DNA of 64,000 nucleotides from Leptolinea sp964397625 (GCA_964397625.1 CAYNJT010000003.1:1-64000); one strand, 5' to 3'. Shown: positions 26,401 to 35,133, counted from the first letter of the stretch. The notes: generated from the sequence alone by a model not told the origin. Translations and numbers: made by a program.

Positions 26401-28145
26401 TCCATGCCCGAGAATTGCAGATCAAGATGGCGCAGGGGGCCAAACCGGGCGAGGGCGGCCAACTGCCTGGCAAGAAAGTTTATCCCTGGATCGCCAAAAC
26501 CCGCCATTCAACCCCCGGCGTGGGCTTGATCTCTCCTCCACCGCACCATGATATTTATTCCATCGAAGACCTGGCAGAGCTGATCACCGACCTGAAAAAT
26601 GCCAACCCGCAGGCGCGTATCAATGTCAAGCTGGTTTCTGAGGTGGGTGTGGGCACCATCGCGGCGGGTGTGGCCAAGGCGCATGCCGATGTGATCCTCA
26701 TCAGCGGGCATGACGGCGGCACCGGAGCGTCTCCACAATCCAGTATCAAACATACCGGCTTGCCCTGGGAGCTGGGGCTGGCAGAAACCCACCAGACCCT
26801 GGTGCTCAACAACCTGCGCAGCCGGGTGGTGCTGGAGACGGACGGTCAACTTAAGACGGGGCGCGATGTGGTTATGGCTGCCCTTTTGGGTGCCGAAGAA
26901 TTCGGTTTTGCCACCGCGCCATTGGTCGCGCTGGGCTGTGTGATGATGCGCGTCTGCCACCAGGATACCTGCCCGACCGGCATAGCCACCCAGAATCCCG
27001 CTCTGCGCAAGAACTTTAAGGGTGACCCGCAGCATGTGGTCAACTTTATGTACTTTATCGCCCGCGAGATGCGTGAGTTAATGTCAAAGCTGGGCTTCCG
27101 AAGCGTGGATGAGATGGTCGGTCGGGCGGATAAGCTGGTGCAGAAACAAAATCTTGACCACTGGAAAGCAAAGTACGTCGATCTGTCACGTTTGTTAACC
27201 GTTCCGGATATGCCGGAAGAGGTAGGCCGGCATTGCACCATTCCGCAGAGCCACGGTCTGGAAAAAGCCCTGGATCATAAATTCCTGCTGGAATTATGCA
27301 AACCTGCATTGGAAAAGGGTGAACGGGTGGATATCGATATGCCCATACGCAACATCAACCGGGTGGTGGGAACCCAGGTGGGCAGTGAGATTACCCGGCG
27401 CTACGGGCCCGAAGGTCTGCCCGACGACACCATCCGCATGACCTTTCATGGTTCGGCCGGGCTCAGCTTCGGAGCGTTCATTCCGCGCGGCCTGACTCTG
27501 ATTTTGGAAGGCGACTCTAACGACTACATCGGCAAGGGTCTGTCCGGCGGTAAAGTAATCGTCTACCCGCCGGCCGGTTCACCATTCGCCCCGGAAGAGA
27601 ATATCATCATCGGCAATGTGGCTTTTTATGGGGCAACATCCGGGGAAGCTTATGTGTGCGGCGTGGCGGGAGAACGCTTTGCCGTACGCAACAGCGGCCT
27701 GAACGCTGTGGTGGAAGGTGTTGGCGACCATGGCTGCGAGTACATGACCGGAGGACGGGTGGTTGTGCTGGGAAAGACAGGACGCAACTTTGCCGCGGGC
27801 ATGTCCGGCGGGCTGGCCTATGTCATGGATTGGGACAACGACTTTGAACTGAAATGCAATCGTGAAATGGTGGAGTTGAGCTACCTGGAAGACCCTGACG
27901 AGACCGCGGAAGTGAAGGCGATGATTGAACGGCATAAAGAATACACGGGAAGCAAACTGGCAGCCAGAATCCTGAAGAAATGGGAAGAGAACCGGCGGAG
28001 ATTTGTTAAAGTACTTCCCAAAGACTACAAGAATGTACTTGAAGCCATCCGGCAGGTCGAAGCTACCGGTATATCCGGCGAAGAAGCCGTCATGGCCGCC
28101 TTTGAATTGAACACACAGAACCTGGTTCGCGCCAGCGGGAACTGA
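23496..28145 (+). CDS. gltB: Glutamate synthase, large subunit
   Basis: 1549 residues, the usual size of the NADPH-GOGAT alpha subunit. The N-terminal class II amidotransferase domain has its catalytic Cys28 in HDSCGTGFVV, so a 27-residue propeptide would be removed. FMN-binding segments include EGGEDPARY and SGHDGGTGASP; the 3Fe-4S cysteines are in CVMMRVCHQDTCPTGIA. The C-terminal beta-helix domain is present. It transfers the glutamine amide nitrogen to 2-oxoglutarate to make glutamate. The frame is open from 23418, but the ATG at 23496 has AGGA in front and fits homologues. gltD follows by 17 bases. Confidence 0.96.
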   Translation: MNEKNFSLPRIQPPEQGLYDPAFEHDSCGTGFVVNIKGKPSHEIIANALTILDNLYHRGASGSESNTGDGAGVLIQIPHAFLKRECKAAGFDLPGPRYYGVGMIFLPADDAQRLAMEQQFERIAEAEGQRVLGWRTVPTDGSMLGATAAAAQPVVRQVFLERSKYIKDRMTFERKLYVIRKQAEKTLRYGGLPGSKQFYICSLSYKTLVYKGMLTSKQVRFFYPELSDPHMETALAMVHSRFSTNTFPSWDRAHPCRYLAHNGEINTLHGNVNLVNAEQYSFQSPLFGSDMPKILPVINSDGSDSAIFDNVLELLVLTGRSLPHSIMMMIPEPWSHHDTMSEEKKAFYEYHSSLMEPWDGPASMVFTDGVGIGATLDRNGLRPSRYYVTDNDMVILASEVGVLDLPPESIIKKGRLEPGRMLWIDTEDGRIISDDEIKHEVATMRPYRRWLKDYMVDLEDLPDPQTPPISGIGQDLEDKDRDRKLLQYQHAFGYTYEDLRVILAPMARNAMEPIGSMGNDAPLAVLSDKPQLLYNYFKQLFAQVTNPPIDAIREEIVTSTEVMLGSEQNLLEPRPENCRMIKLKSPIIDNEELEKIRQLNRLYFRTVTLPILFDPANDGAGLEQALEALYTRVDEIIANDEANIVILSDRGIDKDHAPIPALLAVSGLHHHLLRHGTRTKIGLVVESGEPREVHHFAMLISYGTLAINPYLAYASIEGMINQGLLTGVDYHTAAHNYTKAIVKGVVKVISKMGISTIASYFGSQIFEAVGLSKEFVDRYFTATPSRIGGVGIDVISKEAGMRHAHAFPERPVNGRTLDVGGNYQWRAEGEHHLFNPETIYKLQQAVRTNDYAAYQAYAAMINNQTYGLDTLRDLLDFKFSRYPIPLQEVESVESIVKRFKTGAMSYGSISQEAHEALAIAMNRIGGKSNTGEGGEDPARYQEDASGDSRNSAIKQVASARFGVTSNYLIHARELQIKMAQGAKPGEGGQLPGKKVYPWIAKTRHSTPGVGLISPPPHHDIYSIEDLAELITDLKNANPQARINVKLVSEVGVGTIAAGVAKAHADVILISGHDGGTGASPQSSIKHTGLPWELGLAETHQTLVLNNLRSRVVLETDGQLKTGRDVVMAALLGAEEFGFATAPLVALGCVMMRVCHQDTCPTGIATQNPALRKNFKGDPQHVVNFMYFIAREMRELMSKLGFRSVDEMVGRADKLVQKQNLDHWKAKYVDLSRLLTVPDMPEEVGRHCTIPQSHGLEKALDHKFLLELCKPALEKGERVDIDMPIRNINRVVGTQVGSEITRRYGPEGLPDDTIRMTFHGSAGLSFGAFIPRGLTLILEGDSNDYIGKGLSGGKVIVYPPAGSPFAPEENIIIGNVAFYGATSGEAYVCGVAGERFAVRNSGLNAVVEGVGDHGCEYMTGGRVVVLGKTGRNFAAGMSGGLAYVMDWDNDFELKCNREMVELSYLEDPDETAEVKAMIERHKEYTGSKLAARILKKWEENRRRFVKVLPKDYKNVLEAIRQVEATGISGEEAVMAAFELNTQNLVRASGN

Positions 28146-28162
28146 GAGAGGAGAACGCCATC

Positions 28163-29656
28163 ATGGGAAAACCAACCGGATTCATGGAATATCAACGGGA
28201 ATTACCCCGCGACTTGGTCTCTGAAGAGCGCATTCTGCATTGGATGGAGTTCCACAAACCGTTTTCCGAAGAGAAACTGCAAATTCAGGGCGCGCGCTGC
28301 ATGGACTGCGGTGTTCCGTTCTGCCATACCGGCAAAATATTGAACGGCAGCGCGTCGGGCTGCCCGATAAACAACCTGATCCCCGAGTGGAACGACCTGG
28401 TATACCACGGGCTGTGGCAGCCGGCTTTGGAACGATTGCTGCGCACGAATAATTTTCCCGAGTTCACCGGGCGGGTGTGCCCCGCGCCGTGTGAGGGTTC
28501 GTGCACTCTGGGACTATCCAGCCCTCCTGTGACCATCAAGAACATCGAACTGGCCATCATTGAAAAAGGATTCAAAGAAGGCTGGATGGTCCCCGACCCC
28601 CCGGCCGTGCGCACCGGGAAGAAAGTAGCCGTGATTGGCTCCGGTCCATCCGGGTTGGCCTGTGCCGACCTTCTCAATCGGGCTGGCCACACGGTAACCG
28701 TCTACGAACGCGCCGACCATATTGGCGGGTTGTTGGTTTATGGCATTCCCAATATGAAGCTCGATAAAGCCGTGCTGCGGCGCCGGGTAGACTTTATGGC
28801 CGCGGAAGGTATCAACTTTGTCACCGGTGTTGAGGTTGGGAAAGATATCCCGGCCGACACATTGGTGCATGACAACGATGCCGTAGTACTTTGCTGCGGC
28901 GCCACCAAACCGCGCGATCTGCCGGTGGAAGGGCGCGATCTGAAGGGAGTGCACTTTGCCATGGACTTCCTTACAGGCAATACCCGCAACCTGTTGGGCA
29001 GCACCCTGCAGGACAACCGCATGTCCACCATATCCGCCCGCGGGAAGGATGTTGTGGTGATCGGCGGCGGAGACACCGGCACAGATTGTATGGGCACCGC
29101 TCTGCGGCATGGCTGCCGCAGCGTCACCCAGTTCGAAATCTTAGACCGGCCGCCGATGGAACGTCAGGCGGACAACCCCTGGCCGGAGTGGCCGCGTGTC
29201 TTTAAAGTGGATTACGGCCAGGAAGAAGCCATTGCCGTGGATGGCCACGACCCGCGTATCTTTGACATTCAGACAAAACGGTTTGTGGGTGATGAAAATG
29301 GGCGGCTAAAAGAAATCCATACCGTGCATGTGGAATGGGTAGCCGGCGCGAATGGTCGAAAAACGCCGCGTGAAGTCCCCGGAACGGAACGGATCTTCCC
29401 CGCGCAACTGGCGTTGATCGCCATGGGTTTCCTCGGGCCGGAAGACCAGCTTCTGGAACAGATGGGTGTGGCGCGGGATGACCGAAGTAATGTAAAGGCG
29501 GAATTTGGCAAATTCACAACAAATATCCCCGGTGTGTTTTCCGCCGGTGATGCGCGCAGAGGTCAGAGTCTGGTAGTGTGGGCCATCCATGAAGGCCGCG
29601 GCGCGGCGCGTGAAGTTGACCGCTACCTGATGGGCTCCACCCAGCTCCGCGGTTGA
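28163..29656 (+). CDS. gltD: Glutamate synthase, small subunit
   Basis: 497 residues. The N-terminal cysteines for Fe-S clusters (ARCMDCGVPFCHTG and GRVCPAPCEGSC) are followed by an FAD site (VIGSGPSGLACADLLNRAGH) and an NAD(P)H site (VIGGGDTGTDCMG). It feeds electrons from NAD(P)H to the FMN of GltB. GAGAGGAG precedes the ATG. A strong terminator follows at 29687, so gltBD form a separate unit from the next genes. Confidence 0.95.
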   Translation: MGKPTGFMEYQRELPRDLVSEERILHWMEFHKPFSEEKLQIQGARCMDCGVPFCHTGKILNGSASGCPINNLIPEWNDLVYHGLWQPALERLLRTNNFPEFTGRVCPAPCEGSCTLGLSSPPVTIKNIELAIIEKGFKEGWMVPDPPAVRTGKKVAVIGSGPSGLACADLLNRAGHTVTVYERADHIGGLLVYGIPNMKLDKAVLRRRVDFMAAEGINFVTGVEVGKDIPADTLVHDNDAVVLCCGATKPRDLPVEGRDLKGVHFAMDFLTGNTRNLLGSTLQDNRMSTISARGKDVVVIGGGDTGTDCMGTALRHGCRSVTQFEILDRPPMERQADNPWPEWPRVFKVDYGQEEAIAVDGHDPRIFDIQTKRFVGDENGRLKEIHTVHVEWVAGANGRKTPREVPGTERIFPAQLALIAMGFLGPEDQLLEQMGVARDDRSNVKAEFGKFTTNIPGVFSAGDARRGQSLVVWAIHEGRGAAREVDRYLMGSTQLRG

Positions 29657-29686
29657 AGAGGGAAAGGAAAACTCTTGTCTTCACAG

Positions 29687-29716
29687 AGCTCCGGATTGTT
29701 CCGGAGCTATTTTTTT
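29687..29716 (+). terminator. Intrinsic terminator after gltD
   Basis: AGCTCCGGA (29687-29695) pairs with TCCGGAGCT (29700-29708) around a four-base loop, followed by seven T (29710-29716). Confidence 0.92.
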
Positions 29717-29790
29717 GGTCATTCATCTCTGTGTTTGATAAAAAAACCACTATACTTAAAGGTACCAGTCTCTTTCTATTTCCGGGAACA

Positions 29791-30501
29791 ATGAAGAAAA
29801 AACCAACCTTGCTGGTCGCGGACAGCGACTCCAGGCATATTACGTTAATGCGTCACATCCTTGCCGATGGCGGTTACCGGATTCTTGCGGTACGCACAGG
29901 TGAATTGGCGGTGGATACAACCGCCCGTGAACAACCTGATCTGATCCTGCTGGAAACCAACCTGGAAGGGGAGATTGACGGCTGTGTGGCAGCTCGCCGC
30001 ATCCGCGACTTTTCAGATGTGCCAATCATTTTCGTGTCCTCCTCGGCGGAACCGGCGGACATACTCTGCGCGTTCGAGGATGGCGCGGATGATTACGTGG
30101 TCAAACCGGTGCACGCGCAGATTCTGCTGGCGCGCATCAATGCGGTGCTGCGTCGCAGCGTCAAGGATACGTCAGCGTCGAAGGAAAAGCAGATTGTCTG
30201 CGGACCCCTGAAGATCGACATACCCGGTCGGCAGATCCTTCTGGATGGGCGCGAAGTGTATCTATCAGAGACGGAATTCAACCTGATCCTCGAGCTGGCT
30301 AAAAACCGGGGGCAGGTCTTATTGCATGAACAACTGTTGGCCACGGTGTGGGGGGGTAAATACACCCATGAAGTGGATTACCTGCGCTCGTATGTCCATA
30401 TATTGAGGCGCAAACTGGAAGCCAACCCGCAGCAGCCCCGCTTGATTATCAGCAAGCCGGGTGTGGGGTACATGCTGGCGACGGAACCCGATACGGAGTA
30501 A
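29791..30501 (+). CDS. Atypical OmpR-type response regulator with Glu at the phospho site
   Basis: About 236 residues: receiver domain, then winged helix (LSETEFNLILELAKNRGQVLLHEQL, then HEVDYLRSYVHILRRKLE). At the place of the phosphorylated Asp the sequence is PDLILLETNLEG, so residue 55 is Glu. The acidic pocket (VADSDS), the Ser/Thr (FVSSS) and the Lys (VVKPV) remain. Asp-to-Glu often mimics phosphorylation, so the protein may be always active or respond to something else. No kinase is adjacent. The frame is open back to 29653, but that part covers the gltD terminator; the ATG at 29791 is the sensible start. It is 12 bases before the glutamate-dehydrogenase-like gene. Confidence 0.9.
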   Translation: MKKKPTLLVADSDSRHITLMRHILADGGYRILAVRTGELAVDTTAREQPDLILLETNLEGEIDGCVAARRIRDFSDVPIIFVSSSAEPADILCAFEDGADDYVVKPVHAQILLARINAVLRRSVKDTSASKEKQIVCGPLKIDIPGRQILLDGREVYLSETEFNLILELAKNRGQVLLHEQLLATVWGGKYTHEVDYLRSYVHILRRKLEANPQQPRLIISKPGVGYMLATEPDTE

Positions 30502-30513
30502 GGAGCGGAACAC

Positions 30514-31806
30514 ATGGGTCAGGATATTCCTTATAACATCTTTGAATCAGCCCAGAAACAGTTTGACCGAATCGCTGACCTGATCAACCTGGAACCGGCC
30601 ATGCGCGACTTCCTGCGACAGCCCCGCCGCGAATACCAGTTCAGCCTGCCGGTATATATGGAGAGCGGCGAGACCCGTGTTTTCCGCGGATACAAGGTTC
30701 AATTCAACGACGCGCTCGGCCCCACCAAGGGGGGTATCCGCTTCCACCCGCAGGAAACCGTGGATACCATCCGCGCGCTGTCTATGTGGATGACCTGGAA
30801 GTGCGCGGTCACCCGCCTGCCGCTGGGCGGGAGCAGCAGCGGCGTGGCAGTGGATACTCATAACCTGACGCCCAAAGAGCAGGAGCGACTGTGCCGTGCT
30901 TTTGTGCGCATGACAGCGGCAAATTCCGGCCCGGAATGGGACGTGATGGGCCCGGATATTATGACTGGTCCTCAGCATATGCTGTGGATGTTGGATGAAT
31001 ACGAAGCCATCCAGGGGATTAAGCAGCCCGGATATATTACCGGCAAACCAGTCGGATTATCGGGCTCCAAAGGGAGGAAGGAAGCTCCCGGTTTCGGGGT
31101 GATGATCGCCGTGCGCGAGGCTCTTAAGGAACTTGGAATGGATATCACCAAGACCACCGCCAGTGTGCAGGGTTTTGGAACGGTCGGGCGTCACGCCGTT
31201 GAACTTTTCACCCGAATGGGGGGCAGGGTGACTTGCATTGCCTGCCTGAACCACACCGATCACACCGCTTATGCATACCGGCTTAAAGACGGTTTTGAAT
31301 TCGAAAAAGTAGCCGCCATTACAGATCCATTTGGCGAGATCGATAAGGAAAAAGCAAAAGCCATGGGGTGCGAGGTGCTACCCGGTGAAGCATGGATTGA
31401 ACAGGATGTGGATATTCTTGTCCCCGCGGCCATGGAGAACCAGATCAGGCCGGACAATGTGGAAAAGATCAGCCGCAGGGTGAAAATTCTGGCGGAAGCC
31501 GCAAACGGCCCCACCGACCTGGATGTTGATCCCGTGTTGAACGAACGCGAGATCCGTATCATTCCGGATATTTTGGCCAATGCCGGCGGAGTGGTTTGCA
31601 GCTACTTTGAACAGGTGCAGAGCAATATGAATTACTACTGGAGCAAGGACGAAGTGCTCGGAAAACTTGATTCACACCTGACATCCGCTTATTACGATGT
31701 TAGTTCCTTCGCGCGCAAGAATAACCTGCCCATGCGGGACGCTGCTTATATGGTCGCCATTGATCGGGTGGCACGAGCCTGCCAGGAACGCGGCTGGATC
31801 AGTTAA
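30514..31806 (+). CDS. Glutamate dehydrogenase homologue lacking a catalytic lysine
   Basis: 430 residues of the Glu/Leu/Phe/Val dehydrogenase family, with a substrate domain and Rossmann fold (VQGFGTVGRHAVELF). Lys72 (GPTKGGIRF) and Lys96 (MTWKCAV) match the first two active-site lysines of clostridial glutamate dehydrogenase, and Asp148 (GPDIMT) matches the catalytic Asp. The third lysine, normally in GGAKGG, is lost: the sequence is GGSSSG, with Ser108 at that site. Normal oxidative deamination is therefore doubtful. A canonical gdhA lies 1.8 kb downstream. AAGGAGCGGAACAC precedes the ATG. It may be a regulatory subunit or have another substrate. Confidence 0.9.
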   Translation: MGQDIPYNIFESAQKQFDRIADLINLEPAMRDFLRQPRREYQFSLPVYMESGETRVFRGYKVQFNDALGPTKGGIRFHPQETVDTIRALSMWMTWKCAVTRLPLGGSSSGVAVDTHNLTPKEQERLCRAFVRMTAANSGPEWDVMGPDIMTGPQHMLWMLDEYEAIQGIKQPGYITGKPVGLSGSKGRKEAPGFGVMIAVREALKELGMDITKTTASVQGFGTVGRHAVELFTRMGGRVTCIACLNHTDHTAYAYRLKDGFEFEKVAAITDPFGEIDKEKAKAMGCEVLPGEAWIEQDVDILVPAAMENQIRPDNVEKISRRVKILAEAANGPTDLDVDPVLNEREIRIIPDILANAGGVVCSYFEQVQSNMNYYWSKDEVLGKLDSHLTSAYYDVSSFARKNNLPMRDAAYMVAIDRVARACQERGWIS

Positions 31807-31818
31807 TCAAAACGTCAT

Positions 31819-33534
31819 ATGCCTGATCGTTTCCATTTCATCGGCCTGAAACGCGGGTATTGCGTTTTGGAAGACAAACCCGGCATGCGCGAGGAGATCG
31901 GCGGTAAAGCCCATGGCTTGTTCCTCGTGCAAAAAGCGCTGGCAGGGGTGGGCAGCGCTTTTCCCGGTATCACTCTTGATATCCCGTCATTGACAGTTCT
32001 GGGCACCAGTGTGTTTGACGCTTTCATGGCAAACAATCACCTGGACGAGTTGGCCTACGATGAAATCCCGGATGACCGAATCGCGTACGCGTTCATGCAG
32101 GGGGATATGCCCTTTGAAGTGCTGGGAGAATTACGGAAGATGATCGAGGAAGTCACCGTTCCATTGGCCGTCAGGTCTTCTGGCTACCTCGAAGATTCGA
32201 CACACCGTCCGTTTGCCGGGGTATACGCCACAAAAATGATTCCCAACAATCAGCATGACCCGGACGCGCGTTTTCAAAAAATCCTTGAAGCCATCAAGTA
32301 TGTCTGGGCGTCCACTTTTTTCAAAATCGCGCGAGATTATTGCCGCGCCACCGGTCTGGACTACCACACGGAAAAAATGGCCGTCATTTTACAGGATATA
32401 GTGGGCAAGAGGCACAGCGAACGCTTTTACCCGGAACTGGCCGGCGTGGCGCGCTCGTATAATTATTACCCTGTCAAACCCGCCCGCCCGCAGGATGGTG
32501 TGGTCGACCTTGCGTTGGGGTTGGGGAAGACCATTGTGGATGGAGGGAAAACCTGGTCGTTCTCACCGGCCTACCCCAAACGGCCGCCGCCCTTTGAATC
32601 GATTGATGAACTTTTCGCCGAGACCCAGAATGAATTCTGGGTGGTCAACATGGGCGAGCCGCCGGAATACGATCCCATTAAAGAGACCGAATTCATGCAG
32701 TTGGTTAACCTGCAGGCCGCCGAACCGGATGAAACCTTGCGCCATCTGGTTTCGACGTATGACGTCCAATCAGAACGACTGTCGGTGGGTATGTCGTACC
32801 GCGGCCCGCGGGCGCTCACGTTTGCTCCCCTGTTGGAAATAAACGAGCTGCCCTTTAATGACCTGGTGAAAAAAGTGCTGGCGGTCTGCGAACAAGAGCT
32901 CAACACAGCGGTTGAGATCGAGTTTGCCATGACTTTCGACCCTCACCACTTTGCTCTGCTGCAGGTGCGTCCAATGGTACTGCCTGCCGGCAGCCTTGAA
33001 GTAACCGACCGCGAATTGCGCAGCCCGCGCAACCTGGCTGCTTCTGAACTGGTGCTGGGCAACGGGCTGGTGGAAGATATCACTGATGTGGTGTACGTCA
33101 AACCGGAAATGTTTGAGCTGAAACATACCCGCCGCATCGCGGACGAGCTGGAAAAATTCAACCGCGATCTTGTAGCCGCGAAGAAACCCTATGTGCTGAT
33201 CGTCTTTGGCCGTCTGGGAACATTTGACCCGTGGCTGGGTATACCGGTTACCTGGGGGCAGGTATGCGGCGCGAAGGTGATCGTGGAAGCTACGCAGGAT
33301 AATGTGAAGGTGGAGCTTAGTCAGGGCTCGCATTATTTTCACAACCTGATCAATCTTGGTGTTTTTTATTTTTCCATGCCATTCAACAGCCCGTATCGCA
33401 TCCAATGGGACTGGTTGCGGAGCCAACAGACTGTAAAAGAAACGGAATTTGTGCGTCAGGTACGCTGCCCATCCGGCTTGCAGATCAAGGTGGATGGCCG
33501 CAGCGGAAGAGGGATCATCACTCGCTGCCTGTAA
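31819..33534 (+). CDS. Stand-alone PEP-synthase-type ATP-grasp protein
   Basis: 571 residues. The middle matches the N-terminal nucleotide-binding domain of PEP synthase/pyruvate phosphate dikinase: GGKAHGLFLVQKAL near the start, AVRSSGYLEDSTHRPFAGVY, GLDYHTEKMAVILQDIVG, LALGLGKTIVDGG and the closing LLQVRPM. The phosphohistidine domain and the PEP/pyruvate barrel of true PEP synthases are absent. Instead there are about 175 further residues (from LEVTDREL) that I cannot assign. It could phosphorylate another molecule or protein. It sits 12 bases after the Lys-less dehydrogenase gene and just before the canonical gdhA. Confidence 0.82.
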   Translation: MPDRFHFIGLKRGYCVLEDKPGMREEIGGKAHGLFLVQKALAGVGSAFPGITLDIPSLTVLGTSVFDAFMANNHLDELAYDEIPDDRIAYAFMQGDMPFEVLGELRKMIEEVTVPLAVRSSGYLEDSTHRPFAGVYATKMIPNNQHDPDARFQKILEAIKYVWASTFFKIARDYCRATGLDYHTEKMAVILQDIVGKRHSERFYPELAGVARSYNYYPVKPARPQDGVVDLALGLGKTIVDGGKTWSFSPAYPKRPPPFESIDELFAETQNEFWVVNMGEPPEYDPIKETEFMQLVNLQAAEPDETLRHLVSTYDVQSERLSVGMSYRGPRALTFAPLLEINELPFNDLVKKVLAVCEQELNTAVEIEFAMTFDPHHFALLQVRPMVLPAGSLEVTDRELRSPRNLAASELVLGNGLVEDITDVVYVKPEMFELKHTRRIADELEKFNRDLVAAKKPYVLIVFGRLGTFDPWLGIPVTWGQVCGAKVIVEATQDNVKVELSQGSHYFHNLINLGVFYFSMPFNSPYRIQWDWLRSQQTVKETEFVRQVRCPSGLQIKVDGRSGRGIITRCL

Positions 33535-33548
33535 TTTTTTATGAAATT

Positions 33549-33577
33549 TTGATTTTTTCACCATCTGTTTTTATAAA
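33549..33577 (+). promoter_or_regulatory. Promoter of gdhA
   Basis: TTGATT (33549-33554), 17 bases, TATAAA (33572-33577), about 58 bases from start point to the ATG at 33642. It makes the second dehydrogenase independently expressed. Confidence 0.6.
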
Positions 33578-33641
33578 ATTTCAATAATCCTCATGATAAA
33601 AATACCCGCACCAAACCACAACCAAAGATTGGGGATGCCAG

Positions 33642-34997
33642 ATGACCGTTATTCAGGATGTTCTCGCCAAGTTACAGGAAAAAGACAGCGGACAGGTTGA
33701 ATTCCTTCAAGCCGCCAAAGAAGTATTAACCTCGCTGGAACCAACCGTAAACAAACACCCGGATTTTGTGAAGGCGAAGATTTACGAACGCATAGCCGTT
33801 CCGGATCGCGCCATTTTGTTCAAGGTACCCTGGGTGGATGACAGCGGCGAGGTGCAGGTGAACCGCGGTTTCCGCATCCAGTTCAACAATGCCATCGGTC
33901 CGTACAAAGGCGGACTGCGCTTCCATCCGTCCGTCAACCTGGGCATCATCAAATTCCTGGGTTTTGAACAGATATTCAAGAATTCACTCACCACGCTGCC
34001 CATGGGCGGCGCCAAAGGCGGCTCTGATTTTGACCCCAAAGGCAAATCAGACGGCGAAGTCATGCGTTTCTGCCAGGCCTTCATGCGCGAACTATACCGC
34101 CATATCGGCCCGGATACCGACGTGCCCGCCGGTGATATTGGGGTGGGTGCCCGTGAAATTGGCTATCTGTACGGATACTACCTGAAGATCGTCAACGCCA
34201 ACGAAAGCGTACTCACAGGCAAAGGCCTTGAATATGGCGGCAGCCTCATCCGCCCGGAAGCCACCGGTTATGGTTCTGTCTATTTTGCCGCCGAAATGCT
34301 GGCCACCCGCAAACACGACATCAAGAACAAAACCGCCGCCATCAGTGGATCCGGCAATGTGGCCCAGTACACTGTGGAAAAGCTCATCCAGTTGGGCGCA
34401 AAACCGGTAACCCTGTCTGATTCCAACGGTACCATCGTCGACGAGTCCGGCATCACCGCGGAGAAACTCAAATATGTCCTCGACCTTAAGAATTATCGGC
34501 GCGGACGCATCAGTGAATATGCCAGTCAATTCAAAGTGCCGTATTACGCCGACAAGAGCCCCTGGGATGTGATTAAGGAACAGAACCTCAAGGTCGATCT
34601 GGCGTTTCCGTCTTCCCATGAGAACGAGATAGACAAAGCTCAGGCGGAAGCCATGGTCAAAAACGGCTGCTTCTGTGTGTCTGAAGGCGCCAACATGCCC
34701 ACCAATCTGGAAGCTGTGGACGTCTTCATCGATAAGGGTGTACTCTACGGCCCGGGAAAGGCAGCCAACGCAGGCGGAGTGGCGGTATCTGGTTTGGAAA
34801 TGTCGCAGAATGCCATGCGTCTGTCCTGGTCGCGCGAAGAAGTGGATCAGCGCCTGCAGGGCATTATGAAGAACATTCACCAATCCTGCGTTGAAGCATC
34901 TGAAATGTATGGATATAAAGGAAATTATGTGGTCGGCGCCAATATCGCCGGATTCCTGAAAGTTGCCAAAGCCATGCTGGCGTATGGAATCGTGTAG
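33642..34997 (+). CDS. gdhA: Glutamate dehydrogenase (canonical, NADP-type length)
   Basis: 451 residues, the length of bacterial hexameric glutamate dehydrogenases. All catalytic residues are present and keep clostridial numbering: Lys89 (GPYKGGLRF), Lys113 (FKNSLTTLP), Lys125 (GGAKGG) and Asp165 (VPAGDIGVG). The Rossmann motif is SGSGNVAQY. It interconverts 2-oxoglutarate plus ammonia and glutamate. It has its own promoter and a perfect 16-bp terminator. With gltBD nearby it gives the cell two ammonia assimilation routes. Coenzyme choice is inferred from subfamily only. Confidence 0.95.
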   Translation: MTVIQDVLAKLQEKDSGQVEFLQAAKEVLTSLEPTVNKHPDFVKAKIYERIAVPDRAILFKVPWVDDSGEVQVNRGFRIQFNNAIGPYKGGLRFHPSVNLGIIKFLGFEQIFKNSLTTLPMGGAKGGSDFDPKGKSDGEVMRFCQAFMRELYRHIGPDTDVPAGDIGVGAREIGYLYGYYLKIVNANESVLTGKGLEYGGSLIRPEATGYGSVYFAAEMLATRKHDIKNKTAAISGSGNVAQYTVEKLIQLGAKPVTLSDSNGTIVDESGITAEKLKYVLDLKNYRRGRISEYASQFKVPYYADKSPWDVIKEQNLKVDLAFPSSHENEIDKAQAEAMVKNGCFCVSEGANMPTNLEAVDVFIDKGVLYGPGKAANAGGVAVSGLEMSQNAMRLSWSREEVDQRLQGIMKNIHQSCVEASEMYGYKGNYVVGANIAGFLKVAKAMLAYGIV

Positions 34998-35015
34998 AAC
35001 GGATTTTGGTGGTCA

Positions 35016-35051
35016 GGAAGACCGGCTGACGCGTCAGCCGGTCTTCCGTTT
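35016..35051 (+). terminator. Terminator after gdhA
   Basis: GGAAGACCGGCTGACG (35016-35031) is followed directly by its exact inverse (35032-35047) and then GTTT. The palindrome is perfect over 32 bases. Confidence 0.85.
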
Positions 35052-35133
35052 AAGTATTAAACACTTCTTTTCTGACTGATTTATAATAGCTGTTCAATAA
35101 AACTTCTAAAGCCGCGGTTTATTAAGAGGACAG

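Noticed and set aside
29653..29790. Longer N-terminus for the response regulator
   Set aside because: It would span the gltD terminator and adds no receiver-domain sequence.
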